A program made the position numbers and the translations under genes. From NCBI GenBank assembly GCA_008711135.1, contig VUAW01000004.1:62001-126000 (forward strand): 64,000 bases of DNA, given 5' to 3'. Below the pieces are notes generated by a model, which was not told the DNA's origin, made no database searches, and worked only from the letters and a program-made list of their open reading frames with translations. Shown here one piece after another: positions 17,727 to 26,385 of the stretch (positions are counted from its first letter, which is position 1; each line of letters opens with the position of its first letter). The DNA is from Rhodobacteraceae bacterium LNNU 3342 (GTDB lineage Bacteria; Pseudomonadota; Alphaproteobacteria; Rhodobacterales; Rhodobacteraceae).

Positions 17727-18109
17727 TACCACTGCGCTGTGGCAAGTTTAGCCGCGGCGCATTGTCGCCTGCACTCAACATGCTTTTTCATGTTGACAGG
17801 CCAGAGCATAATCTTCATCATTTAGTAGTAACAAAAGTTAATATTTTGTTAAGTCTGTACGACTGACGTAAAGAGTTTTGTGGTTTAAGTGGTGGGGTCG
17901 TCTAAAATAACCTCTAAAATCTTATAAAGTTGCCGGCCGGTGCCAACCGGCCGGTCGTTCGCAAGAGCGCCGGGCACGCAATTCATGTCGCGTGTATCCG
18001 GGCGGCGCATATTTGTCCGGCTCTTGATTGTCCAATTGGACAATGACGTGTGGTGTAGCCAGGCCCGTCATGTGCGGCGCCTCGCCTTTGATAGTGAATT
18101 GGTGTTACG
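17727..18109 (+). promoter_or_regulatory. AT-rich regulatory region upstream of the giant secreted protein
   Basis: No ORF is supported in these 383 bases, which are far more AT-rich than the neighbours (17800-17930). It holds: an interrupted palindrome TCAACATG-N6-CATGTTGA (17775-17796) overlapping a perfect TTGACA (17793-17798) with CATCAT 17 bp later (17816-17821); a repeated CTAAAAT near 17902 and 17914 ahead of TATAAA (17923-17928); a GC stem CCGGCCGGT/ACCGGCCGG (about 17932-17953); and an 18-bp perfect palindrome ATTGTCCAATTGGACAAT (18027-18044) with an extra TTGTCC half-site 15 bp upstream. This suggests several regulators act on the downstream operon. Confidence 0.6.
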
Positions 18110-21100
18110 ATGGAAAACTTCTCCCAAGGGTCCTCTTTCGGCGGCGCGCAGGAAGACGAGCGGTTCGCAATTTCGGCGGCCAGCCAGTCCTTCCTAATCC
18201 AGCTTGAGGCCGAAGACTTCGGCATCATCGACACCGTCGGCACCACGGGCACGCGCCTGACCCAGGTGCGCGACGAGAGCAATCCGGAAAACCCCACCGC
18301 CGACAACCCCACGGGGCTGCGCGAAGGCTTTACCGGCAACGGCTACCTCGACATGGGCGCGGACGTCGGCGACGCGGCGATCTTCTCGGTCGACGTGCCG
18401 CGCGACGGCGTCTACCACCTGACCTTCCGCTATGCCAACGGCGACACCAAGGATCGCCCGATGAGCTTCACCATCAACGGCGTCGAGGCCCCGGTGGTGT
18501 CCTTCCCGCAGGGCAACAGCTGGAGCGACTGGCGCGAGGTGACGGTCGAGGTGCAGCTGAAGGCCGGCAACAACGACTTCAAGCTCGCCAACACCATCCC
18601 CAACGGCCCCAACATCGACCACGTCCGGATCACGGCCGACACCTCTGCCGACGAGGACAACAACCTCGCGCTGGCAGTTGTGAACCAGAGCAACCCCGCC
18701 AGCACCCTGTTCGAGATCGAGGGCGCCGATGCGGACATCGCCAGCTACTGGGTCAGCATCGACAACGGCCCGCGCCAGCAGGTCACGCCCGACGCGCAGT
18801 GGCGCTTTACCCTGGACATGTCCAGCTATGCCGGCCGCGCGGTTCCGGTGCAGCTTTACGTGATCGACACCTCGGGCAACGAGGCCGCGGCGGCCACGGC
18901 TCCGACGGTCGGCAGCGGCTTCTCCATCCAGCTTGAGGCCGAAGACTTCGGCATCATCGACACCGTCGGCACCACGGGCACGCGCCTGACCCAGGTGCGC
19001 GACGAGAGCAATCCGGAAAACCCCACCGCCGACAACCCCACGGGGCTGCGCGAAGGCTTTACCGGCAACGGCTACCTCGACATGGGCGCGGACGTCGGCG
19101 ACGCGGCGATCTTCTCGGTCGACGTGCCGCGCGACGGCGTCTACCACCTGACCTTCCGCTATGCCAACGGCGACACCAAGGATCGCCCGATGAGCTTCAC
19201 CATCAACGGCGTCGAGGCCCCGGTGGTGTCCTTCCCGCAGGGCAACAGCTGGAGCGACTGGCGCGAGGTGACGGTCGAGGTGCAGCTGAAGGCCGGCAAC
19301 AACGACTTCAAGCTCGCCAACACCATCCCCAACGGCCCCAACATCGACCACGTCAAGATCGTCGAAGGCCCTGCCCCGACCCCGCAGATGGAAGTTCGCA
19401 TCAACTTCCAGAACGGCGCCGATCCGGTGGTGGATGGCTACCTGGTGGACAACTTCGATGGCTTCGGCGACCGCGGCAATGGTTTCACCTATGGCTGGGT
19501 CACGGAAAAGTCTGTCCTTGACAGCGACGGCACGAGCAACACCCCGATCAACCGCGCCGACTATCCCGCGAACGCGATCGGCGAACGCACCGGCGACGCC
19601 TTCGAAGGCTACGACCCGCGCCTGACCGGCTATGCCCGGTTCGACTTTGGCGACAACTTCCCGTCGGGCGACGGCAACCGCGTCGCCTGGGAAATCAAGC
19701 TGGAGAACGGCTGGTACGAAGTCACGGTCGCGGTGGGCGATACCGGCGGCCCGAACGACAGCCAGAACCGCCTGTATATCGAGGGCGAGCTTGCCGCGGA
19801 CTTCGTGCCGACGGACATCTACAAGACGCAGTTGGTCACCAAGCTCGTCAAGGTCACCGACGGTCACCTGACGCTGAGCGCGCAGGACGGCGTCCGTACT
19901 GAAATCCAGTACATCGACATCAAGTCGCTGCCCGACCTGACCCCCGGCGACAACCGCGAGGCGCCCGCGGATTATCCCTCGTTCACCCAGCCCCGTGCCG
20001 TGGTGCAGGAAGGCTCCGAGGTCATCGCCGTGGACCTCAAACCCTCGTCCGGCATTGCCGAGGGCGTGGACCCGGCTTCCGACATCTTCCTCGGCATCTC
20101 GGTCGTGCAAGGGCGCGGCGGCATCGACATCGGCAGCCTCAACAACGGCTCGTTCCGCCTGTTCGAAACGCTGACGGGCGAGGAAGTCCTGTTCACCGCC
20201 AACGGCACCGCGGGATCGGATTCTGTCACCATTTCGCCGCGCACGCCGCTGAAGCCCTATACCAGCTATACGCTGGTGGCCGAGGGCGCCTTGGACCGTG
20301 GTCCGAACGACGACCCGAATGGTGCGCAGCGCGAGTTCCAGAAGCTGTCCACCACCTTCGTCACCGGCGCTGCTCGTGAGGTAGAGGCACGCGAGGTCGC
20401 GTTCGAAGACACGCTGATGATCGACGGCGCCGCCGACGGTGCCTTCATGTTCACGACGATCGAGATCACGGACGACGCCAAGCACATCTATGTCTCTACC
20501 CTGTCCGGGCAGATCCACCGCTGGGACCTCGACTCCGAAGGCGCGATCATCAAGAGCACCCAGCAGACCTTCACCCCCGGCGGCGACTTCAACGAGGCAG
20601 GCGGACGGCGCGGGATCGTGGGCCTGGTCTTTGACCCGGTCGATCCCAACGTCATCTGGGTTTCGGACAACGCCCCCGTCCCGTTGACAGGCAAGGACAG
20701 CAGCGTTCCGGACTTCAGCGGCCGCATCTCGAAGGTCACGCTTGGCCCCGACGGTTCGCTGGAAAACGCCACGATCGAAACCTACATCCGCGGCCTGCCC
20801 CGGTCGAACGGCGACCACGTCACGAACAGCGTCCAGTTCCGGCCGAACGTCGACTATGATCCCGAACTGAACCCGGACGTGCCGCAGTACCTGATGTATG
20901 TGCTGCAGGGCTCGAACACGGCGATGGGCGAAGCGGACAGCGCCTGGGGCTTCCGGCCGGAGCGGCTGCTGACGGCGGCCGTGCTGGAAATCGACCCGAC
21001 CCGCGACGCACCTCCCGGCGGCTTCGACGTCACGACCGAACCCCTGCCCGCGGACGGCACCAATCGTCGCTTTGCGGACAATGACAACAACCTGAAGAAC

Positions 21101-24100
21101 GGTGGCATTCCCATCACCAGCGGTGAACACAAGGGGAATTTCCTTCACTTCGACGAGCGGGGCGTGGCCTCGGTCCGGACCGGAGAGTCGTTCGACAGCC
21201 AGCTGATCCGCGAATACTACAACCCCTATGCCGACGACGCGGTTCTCAAGCTCTATGCCACGGGCATCCGCAACGCCTATGATCTCGTGTGGCATTCGAA
21301 CGGCTACCTCTATGTGCCGACCAACGGCTCGGCAGCCGGCGGTACCGTTCCGAACAACCCGAACACGCCGGAGAACGAAGGGCTGACCAATGTCGGTCTG
21401 CAGCCGGACTTCCTGTTCCGCGTGGTCAAGGGCGGATACTACGGCCACCCGAACACGCTGCGGGATGAATTCATCCTGAACGGCGGCAACCCCACCGGTG
21501 GCGTCGATCCGCATGAGGTGACGCGTTATCCGGTCGGCACCCTGCCGGAACCGGGCTTCAAGCCGGAAGACATCTACAACCTGGGCAACAACCGTTCGCC
21601 CAACGGTGCACTGGAATATTCCAGCGACGTCTTCGGCACCTCGCTCAAAGGCGCGGTTCTGTTCACCGAGTATTCCGGCGGCAACGACGTGCGCGCCGTG
21701 CTGCTTGACGCAAACGGCCGCGTGATCAGCGATTTCGTGCTGCGCGACTTGCAGGGCAACGTGATCAACGGGTACCCGGACCCGCTGGACATCATCCACA
21801 ACCCGGTGACCGGGCAGATCTACGTGATGACGCTGAACCGGTCCAACGGGCAAAGCCAGATCATCCGCCTTGATCCGAAGCCGGGTGCGGTTATCGGGGA
21901 TAACACGGCCGATGAAGACGGCGATCTCGCGATCGTTGCGGTGGACCTGAGCAACCCCGAAGCCGCGATCTTCAAGATCTCCGGCATGGACGCCGATATC
22001 GTCACCGCAACCGTCAGCTTTGACGGCGGCAAGACGGTAGAGCCGGTCCCGGTGCGCAACGGTACTGTCGTCCTTGACCTGACCAAACTGCAGCCGGGTC
22101 AGCAGGCCGTGCAACTGAAGGTGGTCGATGGCGTGGGCAACGTGGCGCAGGCGACCCATGTCTTCAACCTGATGGAGCCGGGTTCGGAACTGCGTTCGCT
22201 GGTCATCATCCAGGCCGAAGACAACAACCCCCACGACGGGACCGAGGTGACGCTTGCCACTGGTTCGGGCGCGCAGATCGTGATCCGCGATGTGAACAAT
22301 CCCGAACCCAACCCCACAGCGCCGGGTCTCGTTGCCGGGCTGCGTCCGGGCGCCTATGGCCTTGATGGCAACACCGACTACAGCGACGGCGTGCCGGGCG
22401 GCTATGCAGACTTCGGCAAGACCAACGCGGACTACATCACCTTCCACTTTGACGTGGCCCCTGGCGAAGCCGGAAGCGCGATCCTTCAGATCCGCTATGC
22501 CAACGGCAGCTCGCCCACCAGCGCGAACGGTGGGAACCGTCCGCTTGCGGTGGAGGTCAACGGCACCCTCGTGATGATCGCGCCGTTCAAGCCGACCTCT
22601 GGCAGCACCGAAAACGAACGTTGGAGCACCTGGGAAATCCAGGAGATCGAGGCACTTCTGGTGCCCGGCCGCAACACCGTCACGCTCCGTTCGGTCAACA
22701 ACGACGGTCCGAACGTCGACCAACTGGAAATCCTCATCCCCGCTGACCGCGGCACGGCCTACGCCTATTACGAGGCCGAGGACGCGACCCTGATCGGCGG
22801 CCCCCTGGTCATCCCGAACAGCCAGGATGACCGGAATGCGGAAGGAACCGGTTTCGTCGACTACGAAGGCAAGAACGACCAGTCGATCCTCTGGGACGTG
22901 CCGGTTTCTGCCAGCGGTGTCTATGAGATCGCGATCCGCTACGCGCTTCCGGCCAGCAAGGGCGCACGCCCGCTGACGCTGGAGGTCAATGGCAAAGCCC
23001 AGTCGCTTCCGTTCGAAGGCTTCGGCGACGACAGCTGGACCGAGTGGCGCTATGAGATCGTTCAGGTCGAGCTTCACGCTGGCAACAACCAGATCAAGCT
23101 GACCGCGCCAAAGGCTCATGGTCCGAACATCGACCAGCTCCGGGTCACGACCCAGCCGCTCAACGACGGCTTCATCCCCGAGTTCAACCTCGTCGATGAA
23201 ATCGAGCGGATCGAACTGGAGCAGACGGAGAACAACGGCACCCGCATCGTGTCTTCGAACACGGTCGAGTTCTATGTTCAGGTGACCGAGGACGGCTATT
23301 ATGCCCTGGACGTTGCTGCCAATGCAGGCGCCAAGGGCGGCAAGCTGACCTTCTACGTCAATGGCCAGAAGGTGGGCGAAACTGCCTATCCGGGCGCCGG
23401 CGACGCGGGTGAGAAGACCGTCTTCGCGCCTCTTCAGGCTGGCCAGTCCTACCAGATCCGGATCGTGTCCGAAGGACCCGGCGCTGACCAGCTGGACTAC
23501 CTTGACGTGCGCACGGCCCCCGAAATGGCGCCGGTCGCTGCCATCCGCGGTACCGATCCCGTCTTCTTCGAGGACCGCCTGCACTTCAGCTGGATCGACA
23601 ACAACAGCCGCGCGGCGCCGAACCGCGACTACAAGGAGAACGGCTTTGTCGAGATCGCCAACAACGGCAAGAGCCCGCTGGAGATCAAGGGCCACGTCCT
23701 GACGGGTCCGTTCGTGCTCAAGGATCCGGGTGCGCTCAACGGGCTGGTCCTGCAGCCGGGCGAGAAGATGATGGTGGAGGTGCTGTTCAACCGCAGCGCC
23801 TACACCGCGGGCGGCAACCTCGACAACGGCGTGTTTACCGGTGGCCTGGACATCCTGACGAACGACCCGTTCAAGCCGTCCGTGCATATCGAACTGGCGG
23901 GCTTCTGGCAGCGCCGGGACGAAGGCGGCTGGGAACCGAACCTGAACGAGGTCTGGCAGGTCTTTGGCTTCAAGACCCACATCGACGGCCTGCCCTACAA
24001 GGACACGATCACCGGCCATGTTCTGGACAACAAGGACATCTACGAGAAAGCGAACGAGCTTGAGGTGCTGTCGCCCTACTGGCGTCTTGCCGATGGCGTG

Positions 24101-26308
24101 ACCGAGGCCCGCATTACCCAGATCGCCGCCTACCATGGTGATGGCGGTGCGCCCTTCGGCATCCACAATCCCGGTGCCCGGAACCAGACCGTCATCATCG
24201 GCAACCACGCCGACGACAACAACCAGAGCATCCTGCCGATCAACGCTAACGGTGCGTTCACGACCGGGACCATCACAGGTACAAAGGTTCCTGACGGCTG
24301 GCGCGGCAACGACATCTTCGGGATCCATGTCCACGGGTATTCTTCGGACCCGCGGCTCAACCCGAAGGGTCCGGGCGAAGTGCCCGAGGGTACGCAGCGT
24401 GGCCACTTCGTCCGGTTCTTCCAGGCGCTGGACCGCGACGGCAAGGTGATCCCGAACACCTACCTGGTCATTCAGGACTATGCCGGGATCAACTTCGACT
24501 ATAACGACAACATGTTCGTTATTCAGGGCGTGACCCCGGTGGGCTTCGGCGCGGACCTCCGCATCAGCGGGCTTGACCCCGCGACGGCGGACGACCGGCT
24601 GGTGTTCACCAACATCATGAACCCGGACGTACGCAACCCGACCCAGGCCATCGGCGGGCAGGAGTTCAAGAACGAAACCGTCATCACCCTGACCAACGAC
24701 GGGTTCGAGACGCTGCAGATCAGCAAGTTCGCACTTGAGGGTCCCGGTGCCTCGGCGTTCCAGATCGTCAACGCGCCCAAGTCGATCGCGGCGGGCGGCA
24801 AGGTGGATGTCACCATCCGCTTCGTCGGGGTCGATCCGGTGCATGACAACAAGGCGGTCGCCTTCGATGCCGCGCTGCGGATCGAAAGCAATGCCTACAC
24901 CCAAAGCAAGGTGATCAACCTTGCCGGGATCGCGCAGAACCAGTCCGAAAAGGGCCAGGAGCCGACTGTCACGCAGATCGTCGAGGCATTCGGCTTCACC
25001 ACCGACATGGCCGAGGACAAGCTGGCCAACGGTGGCAAGGTCGAGGCCGTGGGCGACGAAGTGCTGATGCCGTATCTCAAGCGGCTCGACAGCTCGCGTC
25101 CGATCGAGGTCATTCAGATCGCTGCATTCCTGCAGCAGAATGACATCGCCCGGGTCAGCATCCATGACGTGAAGAGCTCGGCGCTGACGGAACTCTTTGC
25201 CCAGGACGACCAGCAGGGCCAGACGGTGCTGCCGGAAGGCCTGGTCAAGGGCAACGGCAGCACCGGAAGCGTGGCGCGTGCGACCATCGATCGGGATGAA
25301 CCCTTCGGCCTTTACATTGCCGTTGACGGACGCCCGACCTATGCAAGCTGGAGCGACCCGATCGCCAACCGTCTTGATCCCGACTTCGGGCACACCGTTC
25401 CGCAGGATGGCGGCCATCTGGTCCGCTTCTTCCAGGCACGGGACGCGCAGGGAGAGGTCATCCCGGGCACGTACATCGTGATCCAGGATTATCCGGGCGG
25501 CGCGAACTACGACTACAACGACACGATGCTGGTGATCACCAACGTCGCGCCGCACAAGTTCTCGCGGATGGAAGACTACAACCGCGATGGCATCAACGAC
25601 GCGCTGATGGCCGACGACAATGAAGACGGCATCCCCGACTTCTTTGCGGCGGGCAAAGGTCCGGCACAGACAGCGTTCAACGACACCAAGACGCCGTGGC
25701 TTGTGGGCGATGACGGGCTGCTGCTTTTCGGGGCGCAGTTCGACAACGGCGGCCAGGGCGTGGCCTACAACGACCTGGACGGGCCGAAGGGATCGGGCCT
25801 GCGCGGACCGGACGTGGACATCATCGAAAACAGCCAGACGATCGGCTGGATCTCCAACGGAGAGTGGGTGGAGTACACCATCAACGTGGCCGAGGCTGGT
25901 ACCTACGCGATCAGCTTCCAAGCGGCGCTGGGTGCAGCGGGCGGGGCCACGCGGTCCATCACGGCCAGCTTCGCAAACGGAGACACGCCGTACGAGCAGG
26001 TCACCGTGACGACCCCGCGCACCGGCAGCTGGAACAACTATGTCCAGACCGACGCGGCAGAGGTTGAACTTCAGGCCGGGACGCAGATCCTGCGGGTTGC
26101 CTTCAACGGCGGCTCCCAGAACTTCGCCTCGTTCCAGATCAACCCAATTTCGGCAGGCGCCGGCGCCATGAGCATCAGCGGCTTTGCAATGGAACCCTTC
26201 GCCGAAGGGACCTCCTCGTCCGACTCCTTTGCCGAGGATGACACGTCCGACATGGCCTTCATGCAGGACGACGGCCTGGTCTTCGGCTTCGACGACTCGC
26301 TCGTCTAA
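18110..26308 (+). CDS. Giant RTX-free type I-secreted protein with carbohydrate-binding and propeller domains
   Basis: A 2732-residue protein with no signal peptide and no cysteine that I can find. Domains in order: two identical CBM6/35-like modules (30-172, 273-415) around an Ig-like unit; a malectin-like module (about 427-610); a Big_5-type domain (627-754); a six-bladed propeller like glucose/sorbosone dehydrogenases (762-1258), keeping an Asp-His pair (His903) at the place of the s-GDH base; a second Ig-like unit; three more CBM-like modules (1362-1802); two anchor-D (ASH-type) domains, each followed by a NYDYND-containing beta module; a calcium-type DYNRDGIND repeat (about 2488-2512); CBM6 (2530-2685); and an acidic C-terminus ending GFDDSLV. 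No RTX nonapeptides are visible. The export genes follow at once, so it is most likely a secreted matrix or polymer-binding protein. Confidence 0.85.
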   Translation: MENFSQGSSFGGAQEDERFAISAASQSFLIQLEAEDFGIIDTVGTTGTRLTQVRDESNPENPTADNPTGLREGFTGNGYLDMGADVGDAAIFSVDVPRDGVYHLTFRYANGDTKDRPMSFTINGVEAPVVSFPQGNSWSDWREVTVEVQLKAGNNDFKLANTIPNGPNIDHVRITADTSADEDNNLALAVVNQSNPASTLFEIEGADADIASYWVSIDNGPRQQVTPDAQWRFTLDMSSYAGRAVPVQLYVIDTSGNEAAAATAPTVGSGFSIQLEAEDFGIIDTVGTTGTRLTQVRDESNPENPTADNPTGLREGFTGNGYLDMGADVGDAAIFSVDVPRDGVYHLTFRYANGDTKDRPMSFTINGVEAPVVSFPQGNSWSDWREVTVEVQLKAGNNDFKLANTIPNGPNIDHVKIVEGPAPTPQMEVRINFQNGADPVVDGYLVDNFDGFGDRGNGFTYGWVTEKSVLDSDGTSNTPINRADYPANAIGERTGDAFEGYDPRLTGYARFDFGDNFPSGDGNRVAWEIKLENGWYEVTVAVGDTGGPNDSQNRLYIEGELAADFVPTDIYKTQLVTKLVKVTDGHLTLSAQDGVRTEIQYIDIKSLPDLTPGDNREAPADYPSFTQPRAVVQEGSEVIAVDLKPSSGIAEGVDPASDIFLGISVVQGRGGIDIGSLNNGSFRLFETLTGEEVLFTANGTAGSDSVTISPRTPLKPYTSYTLVAEGALDRGPNDDPNGAQREFQKLSTTFVTGAAREVEAREVAFEDTLMIDGAADGAFMFTTIEITDDAKHIYVSTLSGQIHRWDLDSEGAIIKSTQQTFTPGGDFNEAGGRRGIVGLVFDPVDPNVIWVSDNAPVPLTGKDSSVPDFSGRISKVTLGPDGSLENATIETYIRGLPRSNGDHVTNSVQFRPNVDYDPELNPDVPQYLMYVLQGSNTAMGEADSAWGFRPERLLTAAVLEIDPTRDAPPGGFDVTTEPLPADGTNRRFADNDNNLKNGGIPITSGEHKGNFLHFDERGVASVRTGESFDSQLIREYYNPYADDAVLKLYATGIRNAYDLVWHSNGYLYVPTNGSAAGGTVPNNPNTPENEGLTNVGLQPDFLFRVVKGGYYGHPNTLRDEFILNGGNPTGGVDPHEVTRYPVGTLPEPGFKPEDIYNLGNNRSPNGALEYSSDVFGTSLKGAVLFTEYSGGNDVRAVLLDANGRVISDFVLRDLQGNVINGYPDPLDIIHNPVTGQIYVMTLNRSNGQSQIIRLDPKPGAVIGDNTADEDGDLAIVAVDLSNPEAAIFKISGMDADIVTATVSFDGGKTVEPVPVRNGTVVLDLTKLQPGQQAVQLKVVDGVGNVAQATHVFNLMEPGSELRSLVIIQAEDNNPHDGTEVTLATGSGAQIVIRDVNNPEPNPTAPGLVAGLRPGAYGLDGNTDYSDGVPGGYADFGKTNADYITFHFDVAPGEAGSAILQIRYANGSSPTSANGGNRPLAVEVNGTLVMIAPFKPTSGSTENERWSTWEIQEIEALLVPGRNTVTLRSVNNDGPNVDQLEILIPADRGTAYAYYEAEDATLIGGPLVIPNSQDDRNAEGTGFVDYEGKNDQSILWDVPVSASGVYEIAIRYALPASKGARPLTLEVNGKAQSLPFEGFGDDSWTEWRYEIVQVELHAGNNQIKLTAPKAHGPNIDQLRVTTQPLNDGFIPEFNLVDEIERIELEQTENNGTRIVSSNTVEFYVQVTEDGYYALDVAANAGAKGGKLTFYVNGQKVGETAYPGAGDAGEKTVFAPLQAGQSYQIRIVSEGPGADQLDYLDVRTAPEMAPVAAIRGTDPVFFEDRLHFSWIDNNSRAAPNRDYKENGFVEIANNGKSPLEIKGHVLTGPFVLKDPGALNGLVLQPGEKMMVEVLFNRSAYTAGGNLDNGVFTGGLDILTNDPFKPSVHIELAGFWQRRDEGGWEPNLNEVWQVFGFKTHIDGLPYKDTITGHVLDNKDIYEKANELEVLSPYWRLADGVTEARITQIAAYHGDGGAPFGIHNPGARNQTVIIGNHADDNNQSILPINANGAFTTGTITGTKVPDGWRGNDIFGIHVHGYSSDPRLNPKGPGEVPEGTQRGHFVRFFQALDRDGKVIPNTYLVIQDYAGINFDYNDNMFVIQGVTPVGFGADLRISGLDPATADDRLVFTNIMNPDVRNPTQAIGGQEFKNETVITLTNDGFETLQISKFALEGPGASAFQIVNAPKSIAAGGKVDVTIRFVGVDPVHDNKAVAFDAALRIESNAYTQSKVINLAGIAQNQSEKGQEPTVTQIVEAFGFTTDMAEDKLANGGKVEAVGDEVLMPYLKRLDSSRPIEVIQIAAFLQQNDIARVSIHDVKSSALTELFAQDDQQGQTVLPEGLVKGNGSTGSVARATIDRDEPFGLYIAVDGRPTYASWSDPIANRLDPDFGHTVPQDGGHLVRFFQARDAQGEVIPGTYIVIQDYPGGANYDYNDTMLVITNVAPHKFSRMEDYNRDGINDALMADDNEDGIPDFFAAGKGPAQTAFNDTKTPWLVGDDGLLLFGAQFDNGGQGVAYNDLDGPKGSGLRGPDVDIIENSQTIGWISNGEWVEYTINVAEAGTYAISFQAALGAAGGATRSITASFANGDTPYEQVTVTTPRTGSWNNYVQTDAAEVELQAGTQILRVAFNGGSQNFASFQINPISAGAGAMSISGFAMEPFAEGTSSSDSFAEDDTSDMAFMQDDGLVFGFDDSLV
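18197..18625 (+). repeat. 429-bp direct repeat, copy 1
   Basis: Codes for residues 30-172 of the giant protein. By eye it is identical at every base to 18926-19354, offset 729 bp (243 codons, in frame). No silent differences are seen, which points to very recent duplication or ongoing gene conversion. Confidence 0.9.
18926..19354 (+). repeat. 429-bp direct repeat, copy 2
   Basis: Second copy of the carbohydrate-binding module (residues 273-415). The copies diverge immediately outside the 429-bp core (ATCACGGCC after copy 1, AAGATCGTC after copy 2), which defines the boundaries. Confidence 0.9.
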
Positions 26309-26327
26309 GCCGAACGCTGAACGACAG

Positions 26328-26357
26328 GGCTGGCCCCGGCTACGGCTGGGGCTAGCC
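26328..26357 (+). terminator. Intra-operon hairpin between substrate and transporter genes
   Basis: The arms GGCTGGCCCC (26328-26337) and GGGGCTAGCC (26348-26357) pair with one mismatch. There is no T-tract. It probably protects or partly stops the large substrate mRNA, so that less transporter than substrate is made; such hairpins are common between type I secretion substrates and their transporter genes. Confidence 0.5.
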
Positions 26358-26385
26358 GACATTCTCCACCAGGAACGGAAGAGTT

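Noticed and set aside
17932..17953. GC stem upstream of the giant gene as a terminator
   Set aside because: No T-tract follows and no gene ends nearby; kept only as part of the control region.
18194..26362. A 2722-residue open frame on the minus strand opposite the giant gene
   Set aside because: It mirrors the sense gene: strong G/C at third codon positions removes stops from the antisense frame. No recognisable domain, no ribosome site, and the sense strand has clear domains.
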